Shown here in pieces: positions 42,010 to 51,518 of a stretch of DNA of 64,000 nucleotides. Position numbers and translations under genes: made by a program. Each line of letters begins with the position of its first letter. Positions within the stretch are counted from its first letter, which is position 1. Origin of the DNA: Selenomonadales bacterium 4137-cl (GTDB lineage: Bacteria > Bacillota > Negativicutes > Sporomusales > UBA7701); contig JAUOZS010000001.1 of assembly GCA_032334055.1 (NCBI GenBank), forward strand, positions 3,310,001 to 3,374,000, given 5' to 3'. The notes beneath the pieces were generated by a model. That model had not been told where the DNA came from and did not search any database. It saw nothing but the letters and a program-made list of their open reading frames with translations.

Positions 42010-43116
42010 TTAGGAGCTTGCGCGTCTCACGGCTTCCAACAGTATCGCCACTCCTTGGGGAAGCGCGTCTGTGTCGAAGGTCATGTCGGGATGATGAAGG
42101 CCCGGGGTGAGATTGCAGCCGAGGCCGATGTAGGCGCTCCTGAGGCCGGGGATCTTTTGGGTGAAGTAGTGGAAGTCTTCGCCACCGGGAGTGATAATGG
42201 GGGCGAGGAGGCCGGCTTCGCCAAGGACGGCGCGGATGGCCTCGCCGGCGATGGCGGTAAGACCGGCGTCGTATTCGGCGGCCGGGACGCCGCCTCTGAT
42301 CTGGACGTCGGCGGTGGCGCCGATGGCGGCGGCGGCATTTTCGATGGTTTGGGGAAGTTTGGCGAGCAGCGCGTCCATGGCGGCGTTGCTTTGGGCCCGA
42401 AGGTCGAAGGCCATTTCGGCGAGGTCGGGAATGGCGTTGAGGGTGGGGCCGCCGGCATGGAGTTTGGTGGTTTTGACCGACCAGGAGTCGGCGGGGTTGA
42501 GGTGGATGGCGTTGATGGCGCCGACCACAGCCGTGGCGGCGTCAATGGCGTTAATGCCGAGGTGGGGCCGGGCGCCGTGGGCCGGTGCGCCTTTGATGGC
42601 GGCGGTGGCGATGTATGAGGCGCCGTGATACAGGGCCGGGGTGGCCTGGCCTGATTTGGCTTCCTGGATGGGACGCAGGTGGATGCCGAAAAGGATTTCG
42701 AGGTCGTCGACGGCGCCGGACTTAATCATGGAAAGAGCGCCATCCAGTTTTTCTTCGGCGGGCTGGAAAACAATCTTAAGTTTGCCTTTGGCGGGCGGCT
42801 TCTCGGCGAGGACTTCGGCGGCGGCGAGGACCATGGCGCAGTGGGCGTCGTGGCCGCAGGAGTGGACGCATTTTTCCACGCCGTCGACGGTGTGGGCGAG
42901 AGCGTCCATATCCGCCCTGAGGCCGATGACGGGGCCGGGGACGCCGCTGTCAAGAACGCCGGTGATGCCGGTGCCGCCGATGCCGGTGCGGATCTGGTAG
43001 CCGGCTTTGCCGAGTTCGGCGGCGAGGTAGGCGGCGGTTTTGTGCTCATTGAAGCCAACCTCGGGGATGGCGTGGAGGGTCTGGAATATTTCTTTTACCC
43101 GGGTGGTTATGTCCAT
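42010..43116 (-). CDS. M20D amidohydrolase
   Basis: 368 residues. HAIPEVGFNEHKT at the start, then RADMDALAH, CGHDAHCAM and QPAEEKLDG give the metal-binding set of the aminoacylase/indole-acetyl-aminoacid hydrolase group. Cytosolic. Removes acyl groups from amino acids or splits small dipeptides. It follows the YjiG/YjiH permease genes by 28 bases, so its substrate probably enters through them; in E. coli the same pair is next to iadA, another dipeptidase. Confidence 0.9.
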   Translation of the reverse strand: MDITTRVKEIFQTLHAIPEVGFNEHKTAAYLAAELGKAGYQIRTGIGGTGITGVLDSGVPGPVIGLRADMDALAHTVDGVEKCVHSCGHDAHCAMVLAAAEVLAEKPPAKGKLKIVFQPAEEKLDGALSMIKSGAVDDLEILFGIHLRPIQEAKSGQATPALYHGASYIATAAIKGAPAHGARPHLGINAIDAATAVVGAINAIHLNPADSWSVKTTKLHAGGPTLNAIPDLAEMAFDLRAQSNAAMDALLAKLPQTIENAAAAIGATADVQIRGGVPAAEYDAGLTAIAGEAIRAVLGEAGLLAPIITPGGEDFHYFTQKIPGLRSAYIGLGCNLTPGLHHPDMTFDTDALPQGVAILLEAVRRASS

Positions 43117-43144
43117 TGGAAATCCTCCTGTTCGGGTTTATGGA

Positions 43145-43597
43145 TCAGGCTACGAACCGCATAATGAGCATGGCGATGACGGCGTTCATGACCGAGATGC
43201 CGAAGAGCATGGGGTAGTAGCGGGTTTGAACGCCGGCGGTGCCGAGGAGGCGGCCCATGTACTGGATCTGGGCGCCCATGAGGATGATGGCGGGAAGGAG
43301 GATGGTGACGTGGGTCGCGGAGAGGATTTTGCCGGTGTAGAGCGAGGCGGCGACGCCAATGCCGCCTCCCATGGAAAGCCAGGCGCCCATAAGGACGGTG
43401 ACGGCTTCGCCGGGAAGGCCGAAAAGGGCCATGACGGGGCCGAATACCTTGCCGAGTATGGTGAGGAGGCCGGTGACCTTGAGGATCTGGATGAGGGCGA
43501 AGGCCATGAGGACGTTGGGGAGTATGCTGCTTATGCCTACGTTCCAGCCTTTGCGCGCGCCGTCGACGAATACGTCTACGATGGTTTTGGTTTGCAT
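43145..43597 (-). CDS. yjiG: YjiG family membrane protein
   Basis: 150 residues with four hydrophobic helices and the nucleoside-recognition (Gate) pattern GWNVGISSILPNVLMAFALI. Matches E. coli YjiG in size and partner gene. Thought to be one half of a transporter with YjiH. AAGGAGG precedes the ATG. Confidence 0.88.
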   Translation of the reverse strand: MQTKTIVDVFVDGARKGWNVGISSILPNVLMAFALIQILKVTGLLTILGKVFGPVMALFGLPGEAVTVLMGAWLSMGGGIGVAASLYTGKILSATHVTILLPAIILMGAQIQYMGRLLGTAGVQTRYYPMLFGISVMNAVIAMLIMRFVA

Positions 43598-43602
43598 GGT
43601 GA

Positions 43603-44256
43603 TCAGTCCTCCTTAGCGAAGCGCTGCAGATAGAGTCGCATAACGTTGGCGCCGAATATCTTCATGACGAAAATAACGACGAGGGGCAGGATGATGGGAA
43701 CGGTGAGGAAGGGGAAAAGGGCGGCGCCGCTGGAGAGGTAGTTGGTGACCGTACCGCCGGCGGAGAACTGGAAAGCGCAGAATACGGTCTTTTCCTTTTC
43801 TGTTATGTAGTCGGTTTCACGGAGCATTTTGGTCATGCCGGCGCCGGCGTCGGTGCTCTGCAGACTGGTGACAAGGGCAAGGCCGGCGATGCCGGGAATG
43901 CCGAGAAGGGGGCGAAGGATGGGGGTTAGGAGCTTTTGGCCGGCTTTAAGGCCGCCGAGGTGGTCGATGACTTCGACGACGCCGAGGGCAAGCATGACGG
44001 CCGGGATGAGGCCGAGGGCGAAGAGGAAGCCGGCGCGCGCGCCGTAGCCGCCCTGTCCGGCGAAGGTGGCTTTGGCGGCGTCTTTCATTGTGCCAAAGGC
44101 TCCGTTGATGGTGTTAAAGTCGAAAGCGGCAACCCAGCCGGCCTTCTTGGCGAAGATGCCGGAAAAAAAGACGATGGCGAGGATTAGGGCCACGTAGCCG
44201 TACCAGGGTACCTTGAGATCTTCGACGATGGAGCTTTTTTTGGGGTCTTCGGACAT
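43603..44256 (-). CDS. yjiH: YjiH family membrane protein
   Basis: 217 residues with five to six helices and a nucleoside-recognition domain (FLFALGLIPAVMLALGVVEV). Second half of the YjiH/YjiG pair; the genes are five bases apart. GGAGG precedes the ATG. Substrate probably an amino-acid derivative or dipeptide, from the linked amidohydrolase. Confidence 0.88.
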   Translation of the reverse strand: MSEDPKKSSIVEDLKVPWYGYVALILAIVFFSGIFAKKAGWVAAFDFNTINGAFGTMKDAAKATFAGQGGYGARAGFLFALGLIPAVMLALGVVEVIDHLGGLKAGQKLLTPILRPLLGIPGIAGLALVTSLQSTDAGAGMTKMLRETDYITEKEKTVFCAFQFSAGGTVTNYLSSGAALFPFLTVPIILPLVVIFVMKIFGANVMRLYLQRFAKED

Positions 44257-44309
44257 TTTGCTGCCTCCTTGTTATGTTGTGTGCGGAATCTTGGTGAGAA
44301 CGGACTGGG

Positions 44310-44969
44310 TCAATCGGCGACACGGATCCTGTTTTCCCGCAAATAGGAGTAGATTGTGTACTTGGTATTACCCATGTCTTGCGCCAGGGCTTCGATGGAC
44401 CCTTTAAGAAGGAAAAAGCCTTCCCGGTCGAGCCTTTCGACAAGCTGAATCTTTTCCAGCTTACTGGCGTAGGCGAGGGGTTTGCCGAGATACTGGCGGG
44501 CCCGGCGGAGGCCTTCGCCGATCAGGTCGTCGAGCCGTGAGGGCTGGCCGGCGGCGGCGGGGAGGTCGGCGGCGGGAACGCCGTCGGTAAGCCGGGCGAT
44601 CATGTCTTTAAGGAGCTCAGCTTTGGTTAGGTCGTAGTGGATTGCCAGGTAACCGGCCAAATCCCCGTTGGGGGTGGTGAGCCGCATGAGGCAGGAACGC
44701 AGGCGACGGCCCGTGTCGGTGTTTGAAAGGTAGTTGGCCACATAGCCAACGCCTTTTTGCAGGATGTCGCCGATGGCGGCCCGGTCGGCGACGGGGGGGC
44801 GGTCGGCTGCGGATAGGCCGACGAGCTGCCCGTTGACAACTTCGACCACCTTCCCCGGCTGTTCGCCGTCCGCCGAATACAACACGATGCAATATTCGGG
44901 GCCGAGCATGGCGGCAAGGCCGCGGACAACGGCAGTGAAGCTCCCGTCCCCGGTATGCGGCGTCGGCAT
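44310..44969 (-). CDS. YheO-like PAS/helix-turn-helix regulator
   Basis: 219 residues. YheO-type PAS domain at about 8-120 (LAAMLGPEYCIVLYSAD, LMRLTTPNGDLAGYLAIHYD) and a C-terminal helix-turn-helix (EREGFFLLKGSIEALAQDMGNTKYTIYSYLRENR). Likely local regulator of the yjiHG-amidohydrolase operon. AAGGAGGTGA is 7 bases upstream. A strong promoter lies at 45016-45045. Confidence 0.88.
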   Translation of the reverse strand: MPTPHTGDGSFTAVVRGLAAMLGPEYCIVLYSADGEQPGKVVEVVNGQLVGLSAADRPPVADRAAIGDILQKGVGYVANYLSNTDTGRRLRSCLMRLTTPNGDLAGYLAIHYDLTKAELLKDMIARLTDGVPAADLPAAAGQPSRLDDLIGEGLRRARQYLGKPLAYASKLEKIQLVERLDREGFFLLKGSIEALAQDMGNTKYTIYSYLRENRIRVAD

Positions 44970-45015
44970 ATAATGTCACCTCCTTTTGGAAAATTAGGGA
45001 GTGGCATGCAGTTCC

Positions 45016-45045
45016 AATATACAAAAATATTTAATTTACTGTCAA
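45016..45045 (-). promoter_or_regulatory. Promoter of the YheO-like regulator operon
   Basis: Perfect -35 TTGACA (45040-45045), 18-bp spacer and -10 TATATT (45016-45021). The surrounding AT-rich stretch holds short AATATT palindromes that could be operators. Confidence 0.8.
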
Positions 45046-45144
45046 TATTTTATCGTAATATTTTGATAACAAAACAAATATTTTCTTGCAGCGCGAAGCT
45101 AGATGTGCCTGTCAGTCATTCCTTCCCGCAGGGGGCCCTTACAG

Positions 45145-45180
45145 ACAAAAAGGCTCCCGCCCGTTTCCGGGCGAGAGCCT
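45145..45180 (-). terminator. Terminator after tRNA-Ser(GCT)
   Basis: On the minus strand GGCTCTCGCCCG GAAA CGGGCGGGAGCC is followed by TTTTTGT, 15 bases past the tRNA CCA. Confidence 0.9.
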
Positions 45181-45194
45181 TCAGTTCATAAGTG

Positions 45195-45285
45195 TGGCGG
45201 AGTGGGTGGGATTTGAACCCACGCACGGTGTAACCCGTCTAACGATTTAGCAAACCGTCCTCTTCAGCCACTTGAGTACCACTCC
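45195..45285 (-). tRNA. tRNA-Ser (GCT)
   Basis: 91 nt, acceptor GGAGTGG, long variable arm, encoded CCA. The anticodon loop TTGCTAA gives GCT, reading AGC/AGU. Confidence 0.95.
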
Positions 45286-45329
45286 GTAGCTAACGCTGCC
45301 AAAATATTGATCCCGCCGCCAGATACGAG

Positions 45330-45418
45330 TGGCGGAGGGGGTGGGATTCGAACCCACGGTCCCTTGCGGGATCACTGGTTTTCAAGACCAGCTCCATAAA
45401 CCACTCGGACACCCCTCC
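45330..45418 (-). tRNA. tRNA-Ser (TGA)
   Basis: 89 nt, acceptor GGAGGGG, long variable arm, encoded CCA. The anticodon loop CTTGAAA gives TGA, reading UCA and other UCN codons. With GGA, CGA and GCT, this completes the serine set within the window. Confidence 0.95.
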
Positions 45419-45548
45419 GTGTCCGGCACATATTGTATTATAACAAAAGGCCCTTACCATGTCAATAAAGCCTTGCTGGGAATTTCGGCCGCCACGTTTC
45501 GCCGGTAAAAGCGGCCGCCGCGGGAAAGAATATAACCAGGCCGGAGTA

Positions 45549-45577
45549 TTGACTAATCAGCGCCGCGAGGGTATAGT
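45549..45577 (+). promoter_or_regulatory. Promoter of corA
   Basis: -35 TTGACT (45549-45554), 17-bp spacer, -10 TATAGT (45572-45577). The expected start near 45584 leaves a leader of about 160 nt before the corA ATG. Confidence 0.8.
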
Positions 45578-45612
45578 TTAGAAGTATACGGCTCCCAGAA
45601 GAAAGGCGGGTG

Positions 45613-45711
45613 AGAAATATGGATGTAGACCAGTGTAGCGACAGATCATCGCCGTTTTCGCGAAAATTCAGGGGAATATCCATATTTCTTGCCTTTAGTT
45701 ACGCAAGATAG
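45613..45711 (+). promoter_or_regulatory. Structured corA leader with a possible 30-codon reading frame
   Basis: Twelve-base arms at 45613-45624 and 45678-45689 are perfect inverted copies and enclose a TTTTCGCGAAAA palindrome. A frame of 30 codons (45619-45711, MDVDQCSDRS...) starts inside the first arm with AAAGGCGGG upstream. Long leaders with small frames or Mg-sensing folds are known before Mg transporters. I do not recognise an M-box here. Confidence 0.4.
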
Positions 45712-45745
45712 GATGGCTGTTTCCCGCATGAAGGAGGGAACATCC

Positions 45746-46696
45746 ATGCTGCGCATTTACAAGACCAACTGCGAGGCGCTCCGCGAACTTTCCCTGGCAT
45801 CACTGGAAAAAGGAGCCTGGTTGAGCCTCACCGCTCCCGATGCCGATGAACTGACCGCTGTGGCCGATCTTACCGGCGTCCCCCTCGACGCCCTCAAGGC
45901 AGCTCTCGACGAGGAAGAGCGCTCCCGCGTGGAGATCGAGGACAACTATATCCTCGTCATCACCAACGTCCCTACCTTGCGGGACAGCTACAGCTACGAC
46001 ACTCTGCCGCTCGGCATCGTGCTGACCAAGGACCATTTTATCACTGTCTGCCTGGAAAGTCACCAGGTGCTGGAGGAATTCGCCGCCGAGGGGCCGCGGT
46101 CTTTCTCCACTTACAAGAAAACGCGCTTCCTTTTCCAGATTCTTTATAAATCGGCGCTGCTGTATCTTAAGTATCTCAAACAGATCAACCGCCGCACCGA
46201 CGAGATCGAGCGCGATCTCCGCCAATCGGTGAAAAACCAGGAGATATTCCAGCTCCTTGAGCTGCAGAAGGGCCTGACCTACTTTACCGCCTCGTTACGC
46301 TCCAACGGCATCGTGCTCGAACGGTTGCTCCGCCTGCGCTCCAACAAAGAACTCCAGCATCTGATTGCCCTGTACGAAGAGGATGAGGATCTGCTGGAAG
46401 ATGTGATTATCGAGAACAAGCAGGCCATCGAGATGGTTGAGATGTACAGCCATGTCCTCAGCGGCATGATGGGGGCCTTCACGTCCATCATTTCCAACAA
46501 TCTCAACCTGGTCCTTAAATTCCTTGCCGCCGTTACCATCCTGCTGGCGATTCCGACGATGGTCGCCAGCTTCTGGGGGATGAACGTCGATGGCCTTCCC
46601 TTCAGCGGTGAGAACGGCTTCCTGGCCGTCGTCCTCATCGCCGTGGCCGCCGCCGTTATCAGCGCCTACGGACTGTGGCGACGCGGCCTGCTGTGA
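45746..46696 (+). CDS. corA: CorA family divalent cation transporter
   Basis: 316 residues. A long cytosolic N-terminal domain, then two C-terminal helices with the selectivity motif GMN (WGMNVDGLPF, about 291-300) between them. It forms a pentameric channel for Mg2+ or Co2+/Ni2+. The start at 45746 has AAGGAGG 7 bases upstream. The longer frame from 45689 runs through the leader and is rejected. Confidence 0.93.
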   Translation: MLRIYKTNCEALRELSLASLEKGAWLSLTAPDADELTAVADLTGVPLDALKAALDEEERSRVEIEDNYILVITNVPTLRDSYSYDTLPLGIVLTKDHFITVCLESHQVLEEFAAEGPRSFSTYKKTRFLFQILYKSALLYLKYLKQINRRTDEIERDLRQSVKNQEIFQLLELQKGLTYFTASLRSNGIVLERLLRLRSNKELQHLIALYEEDEDLLEDVIIENKQAIEMVEMYSHVLSGMMGAFTSIISNNLNLVLKFLAAVTILLAIPTMVASFWGMNVDGLPFSGENGFLAVVLIAVAAAVISAYGLWRRGLL

Positions 46697-46705
46697 TTGA
46701 TACCG

Positions 46706-46746
46706 ACAGCCTCCGGCGAATATTCGCCGGAGGCTGTCGTCGTTTT
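46706..46746 (+). terminator. Terminator after corA
   Basis: ACAGCCTCCGGCGAATA and its complement form a perfect stem followed by CGTCGTTTTT. It lies 9 bases past the stop. Confidence 0.88.
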
Positions 46747-46763
46747 TCCCTGTCTGATTCCGG

Positions 46764-48167
46764 TTATTGCTGCCAGGGCTGCTCGCCGGCCCGGTCGCGC
46801 TCTTCCCATCCCCGGTAGTCATTCTGCTCACCTGGGCGGCGGTGGCTGCCGGCGTAGCGGATACCGGCGAATTCGGCCAGCTCCCTATCGACGGTCACAA
46901 GGTCGCCTCGGTCCAGTTCGCTGAAGGCGTTTTTGCCGGCCGCCTGCACGGCCAGCTTCATCTCGGCGGTGCAGGAATCGAGGAAATTGGCCAGATGCCG
47001 CGCCGCTTTTTCGATGTCGACCTTGTCGTTCATCTTGCCGTCATAGAGGGCGAGCTGCGCCGGCGGCGCCTGCGGCAACACCTTGACCACCTGGCTCTGC
47101 AGAGCGGCCATCAGCGCGATGGTACCGATGTAGACGGCGTCGGCGCCCAGGGCCAGCGCCTTGAGGAAATGGCCCGGCGTGACCAGGCCGCCGGCGATGA
47201 TGAGGGTGAACTGATCGCGCAGCCCGTTCTCGACCAGCCAGTCGACCGTCCGCACCAAGGAGTGGAAGGTGGGCAGGCCCATGTCGTCCTCCAGCGTGGG
47301 CGGGGCCGCCGACGTGCCGCCCTCCGCGCCGTCGATGACGATGTAGTCGGCCCGGGTCTGGGCGATGACCGCCAGTTCGTATTCGATATAATCGCTGCCG
47401 GCGATTTTCACCCCCACCGGTACATCGTACTGTTCTTTCATCGTGTTGACCATCTTGATGATGTCCCGCGTGCTCTCCTTGCCTGGCATGCGTGCGTTTA
47501 CGGCCGTATCCTGGCCTTTTTCAAGCCGCCAGGCGCGTCTTAGGTGCTCGCCGATTCCGTCGTGGCGGATGGGTTCCTCCACCGCTCCGCCCCAGGCCCC
47601 CTGGCCGAGCTGGATCTCGATGGCGTCGAGACGGCCAAGCTGCTCGGGGCCGCTCAGCCACCCGCCGCGGTTGTACTGGCCGATAAGGTATTTGGCGCTG
47701 TCCCGCTCCTCGTCGGTCACCGCCGACTCGCCCGTGTTCGTGGCCGTCCCGGCGAGCGACGCTCCCTTGGCCAGGGCCATTTTCATCTGCAGGCTGAGGG
47801 AACCGCCGTACGACATGCCGGTGATGAGGATGGGGATGTCGAGCCGCAGCGGCTTGGCGGCCCGCGGTCCGATCACCGTTCCGGTGGTTATTTCGAGCGT
47901 GTTTGTCGTGGGCAGCTTGAAAAGCTGACAGGGATTCAGCAGAAGCTTGTTCCATGGCGACAACACAACCGGGCTGCCGAGCGGCCTGCTGATCGTCGTG
48001 CCCAGCTCAGCGCGGATGCCGGCCTCGATTATCCCCCGCGGGGTGAGTTTCTCGGCCACTGTCGCCAGCAGGAAGGGGTTGTCCTTGTAGTCTTCTGTCA
48101 GCATCTTCACCGTCGCCTCGTCAAACATCGGGTCCAGCATCTTCATCATCAGCATGCTCATCAGCAT
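46764..48167 (-). CDS. GltB2-like FMN-binding protein (glutamate synthase-related)
   Basis: 467 residues. It matches the FMN domain of glutamate synthase large subunits: PILITGMSYGGSLSLQ, TNTGESAVTDEER, QLGQGAWGG, IDGAEGGTSAAP and GADAVYIGTIALMA. It lacks the amidotransferase domain, so it is a stand-alone member of the GltB2/archaeal type; its role in glutamate synthesis is unproven. The start at 48167 is fixed by GGGAGGTG 6 bases upstream. The longer frame to 48302 crosses the promoter region. Confidence 0.88.
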   Translation of the reverse strand: MLMSMLMMKMLDPMFDEATVKMLTEDYKDNPFLLATVAEKLTPRGIIEAGIRAELGTTISRPLGSPVVLSPWNKLLLNPCQLFKLPTTNTLEITTGTVIGPRAAKPLRLDIPILITGMSYGGSLSLQMKMALAKGASLAGTATNTGESAVTDEERDSAKYLIGQYNRGGWLSGPEQLGRLDAIEIQLGQGAWGGAVEEPIRHDGIGEHLRRAWRLEKGQDTAVNARMPGKESTRDIIKMVNTMKEQYDVPVGVKIAGSDYIEYELAVIAQTRADYIVIDGAEGGTSAAPPTLEDDMGLPTFHSLVRTVDWLVENGLRDQFTLIIAGGLVTPGHFLKALALGADAVYIGTIALMAALQSQVVKVLPQAPPAQLALYDGKMNDKVDIEKAARHLANFLDSCTAEMKLAVQAAGKNAFSELDRGDLVTVDRELAEFAGIRYAGSHRRPGEQNDYRGWEERDRAGEQPWQQ

Positions 48168-48292
48168 CGTCGGCACCTCCCGCTTTTCCTGCCAATAGTG
48201 TTGACGCCATAGGGCGGTTTTAACCGGCGCCTTGCATAAATCGGGGACCGCCGGCCACAATAAACGTGAGAAAAACGATGCGAGGTGCATGC

Positions 48293-48553
48293 ATGAACAC
48301 ACTTAAATTCTGCGAAACCAATCTCAACATTCACGAAAGCATGGCGAAGGTGGCCGATAAGGCCAAAACCGAGTTTACCAATGTCGATATATCCACCGAG
48401 CCTTGTCTCGGCCATTGCGGCCAGTGCGCCGAAATGCCGATCGCTCTTGCCAACGACCAGCTCGTCAGCGGCGACACCACCCATGTGCTGTTTGAGCGTG
48501 CCAAAAACATCATCGGCGAGCGGGAGGTAGCCGCCCCGAACGTCAGAAAGTAG
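48293..48553 (+). CDS. DUF1450 (YuzB-like) protein
   Basis: 86 residues with four cysteines: C6 in LKFCETN, then PCLGHCGQC. This pattern and size fit DUF1450, a family that resembles thioredoxin-like ferredoxins in fold. Function unknown. GAGGTG lies 5 bases before the ATG. Divergent from the GltB2-like gene. Confidence 0.85.
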   Translation: MNTLKFCETNLNIHESMAKVADKAKTEFTNVDISTEPCLGHCGQCAEMPIALANDQLVSGDTTHVLFERAKNIIGEREVAAPNVRK

Positions 48554-48581
48554 CAAACCGGCCCGCATTTTCCCGCCACGA

Positions 48582-48614
48582 CAAGACCCCGGACTGTTTA
48601 GTCCGGGGTCTGGC
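48582..48614. terminator. Hairpin between convergent genes
   Basis: AGACCCCGGACT GTTT AGTCCGGGGTCT forms a 12-bp stem between the DUF1450 gene and the broken acyltransferase gene. T-runs are weak, so it is a plausible but not certain bidirectional terminator. Confidence 0.55.
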
Positions 48615-48635
48615 CGTTCGCCAAGGCATCCATTT

Positions 48636-49779
48636 TTATAGTCCGGCGGTTCTTTTTCCAGTGATGAAAAAGGGGTTAATACAATATTTGGCGACGAAAT
48701 AACATAAGACAACCGCACAAGCGGCTACGGAAAAATATTTGAGCCAGATATTCACCGGCAGTTTCCGCACCATATAGGCCAAAGGGATTACTATGCACTG
48801 ATGGACATAGTAAATTGCATACGAATTGGCGGCCAGCCCACGCCACAGGCTGGCGTCGCTGCCGGCGGCCCTGGCGAACAAGGCGATCAGGGCCATCGCG
48901 GCGGAAAGGCAGAAGTTGGCGTAGACGAGCGCATGACCGGCTTTGAACATCACGGGGATGTCGGCCGTCAGGGTAAAGGCCACGCGGTAAGCCAGAAACA
49001 CGACCAGCATCAAGGCGGCCGCGGGTCCCCAGTAAAGCAGGCTCGGCCTGTAGCCGTCGCCGTCGAACCAGGCGTTTTTCCACGCATATACCCCAAGGCC
49101 GAAGTAGCAGAAATACAGGCCAATCCTCACCGGCTGAATCATGAACAGGTATTTGCAGTTCACCCAGGCGTCAGACCAAAAGAACAGGTTGGCGAAAAAG
49201 AAGGGCGCCGCCGACAGCAAGGCAAAAAGCGGAAAAAAGCGGACCGGGGGGTTATTAACCGCTGGCCGCCGCGCGAAGTATGCGGGCGTAAGCCTGTACG
49301 CGACAATCAACAGCGCGAAAAACAGCGCCAGTATTCCCAGAAACCAGTAATGAGCCTGCTGATAATACCTTCCGAAAAAGTCGTTGATCCAGAACGAGAC
49401 ATAGCCGGGCGGCGCACTAGTGCGACTGAAGACGGCGCTGTAGGCGACCGCGGGGGCGATTACCAGCACGCCGAACACCCAGGGCAGAACGATGCGCCAC
49501 AGTTTATCCCGCCAGAATCCCCCCGTTCCCTTCGTGAGCAGGGCCGGAAGCGCGAAATAGCCGGCGATCAGAAACATGACCGGCATGATGAACACGTCGG
49601 TCGCGAGAATGAACAAGTCGAAAAACCCGCTCTTGCGAATATCGTTCCACATACCACCAGTCGAGATTCCAGGTGGTGTAGCCCATGGCGACGTGGAACA
49701 CTACCACCAGGAGAACAATGAAGGCCCGCAGGTTGTCGAGGAAGTATATCCTTTTTACGGTCTGAGGAAACGCGTCCAT
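48636..49779 (-). pseudogene. Acyltransferase-3 family gene with a frameshift
   Basis: Frame one, from ATG 49779, begins MDAFPQTVKRIYFLDNLRAF and VVVFHVAMGY, the standard start of acyltransferase-3 membrane enzymes. It runs off after WNLDWWYV. Frame two takes up at about 49650 with NDIRKSGFFDLFIL and continues through ten membrane helices to 48636. Removing one G in the GTGGAAC run near 49645 would restore a single protein of about 380 residues. Either a real mutation or a sequencing error. Such enzymes O-acylate sugars on cell-surface glycans. Confidence 0.85.
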
Positions 49780-49838
49780 GGCTGATCAGCCTTTCTCGCG
49801 ACTATTTCCCGCAGCGGCGTTTTCAACCGGCAGCCGCT

Positions 49839-50243
49839 TCAGCCCATCATGCCTCCGGGAGGTTCCTCCCGCGCGGTCATGTCGCGGCTGGCCACCACAT
49901 CTACGCCCAGTCCGAGAATGTCGGCGACGATGACATCCCCCTCCCTGACCGGCGCTGATACGGCAACGGTCGACAGGCAGCCGGCGCAGGCCATTATTTT
50001 GTCCTTGGGCAACGGCTGGCGGGAAACTACGGGCAATAGCGGCAGCCGTCCGCCGCTTATCCTGACGGTGCTTGTCAACGTCCTTTTCGGCGCCGTCACT
50101 TCCTCGCGAGCGTAGTCCTGCCCGCGGGGGCATGAAAAACCCGCCATCCCGGTTATCTTTCCGTCGGCAATGCTTACCTCGCCTACGCAGCTAAGCGGGC
50201 AGACGATGCAGCTTATCCGCCGCTTTTCTTCCTGTTTATTCAC
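49839..50243 (-). CDS. DUF1667 protein, third gene of a GlpABC-like set
   Basis: 134 residues. Cysteine-rich: CIVCPLSC at about 10-17, FSCPRG and ACAGC. This fits DUF1667 proteins, which always follow a GlpA-like and a FAD oxidoreductase and may carry a metal or iron-sulfur centre. The start is GTG at 50243, with GGTGG 8 bases upstream, overlapping the FAD gene stop by 8 bases. It probably helps pass electrons from glycerol-3-phosphate oxidation. Confidence 0.85.
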   Translation of the reverse strand: MNKQEEKRRISCIVCPLSCVGEVSIADGKITGMAGFSCPRGQDYAREEVTAPKRTLTSTVRISGGRLPLLPVVSRQPLPKDKIMACAGCLSTVAVSAPVREGDVIVADILGLGVDVVASRDMTAREEPPGGMMG

Positions 50244-51518
50244 CCTGTTCACCACCTTGCCGCCGGAGAACGACCGTGACGACGTCGCCGATTGCCCGGA
50301 GCTTATCGGCCGGAATGTCGGCCACCACCATTTCTCCCGGTTTGGCCACCGGCAGCACCCGTTCCAGCAGCAACTCACTGTTGCTTAACAGGCGGAGCGT
50401 AACCCGGCGTTCGGGTCTGGCGACCCGCATATACAGGCGGACGGGGGCGGTCCGGACGTCGTCAAGCCTCACGACCTGCGGCACGGCTGTCCGTACGCCG
50501 TCGGACGCCATTATCCGGGCCAGGCGGCCGACCGAGGAGGACAGACCGCACGCGTGGCGGGCGGCATATTTGCCGGCTGTTTCGCCTTCCTCGGATACGA
50601 AGTCAACCAGGTCATGCACATGCACGACATTGCCGGCGGCGAAAAAACCGGGCAAGCTGGTCTGGCGCAGCTGGTCGACCACCGGGCCGCCGGTCAGGCC
50701 ATCCATTTCGATCCCCAGATCACCGGACAACTCGTTTTCCGGAATGAGCCCCACCGACAGCAGCAGGCAGTCGCATTCCAGGTCGAACTCGCTGCCCGGC
50801 ACCGGCCGCAGGGCGTCATCCACTTTGGCGCAGGTTATGCCGGTGACGCGGTCTTTCCCGTGCACGCCAACAACCGTGTGTGACAGATGCAGGGGAATGC
50901 CGAAGTCTTCGAGGCACTGGACGACGTTACGGGTCAGGCCGTTGCTGTAAGGCATGATTTCCAGCACCGCCTTGACGTCGCAGCCTTCCAGCGACAGTCG
51001 TCTGGCCATTATCAGGCCGATATCGCCCGAGCCTAAAATGACGATCTTTTTGCCGGGCAGATAGCCTTCCATGTTGACCATCCGCTGAGCCGCCCCGGCG
51101 GTGAAAACTCCGGCCGGGCGGCTGCCGGGTATGCGGATGGCGCCCCGGGTCCGCTCGCGGCACCCCATGGCGAATACTACGGCGGCGGCGGTAATTTTCA
51201 GCAGGCCATCCCGGGGGTTGACAGCCAAAATCGTTTTGTCGCCCGCCACCGACAGCACCATCGTGTCCAGCAGGACGGCGATGTTGGGCCGTTCCCCGAC
51301 CATCCGGATATACCGTCCTGCGTAGCCCGGCCCGGTCAGTTCCTGCTGAAAGCGGTGCAGCCCAAAGCCGTTGTGGATGCACTGCTGCAATATGCCGCCG
51401 AGCTCCCTGTCCCGTTCGATGACCAGCACCCGCAGCGCTCCGTTGTCGCTGGCGCTCACCGCTGCGGCAAGGCCGGCCGGTCCGCCGCCGACGACTACTA
51501 CATCATACGCCTGTTCAA

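Larger units (their letters stand above)
45419..45745. other. Gene-free stretch holding the corA promoter and leader
   Basis: Between tRNA-Ser(TGA), whose promoter should lie in the first half, and corA. A 73-residue minus-strand frame is judged spurious: no ribosome site and no protein-like composition. The right half is the corA promoter and structured leader described separately. Confidence 0.6.

Noticed and set aside
45462-45683. 73-residue minus-strand frame upstream of corA
   Set aside because: No ribosome site, no protein-like pattern, and it overlaps the corA promoter and leader.
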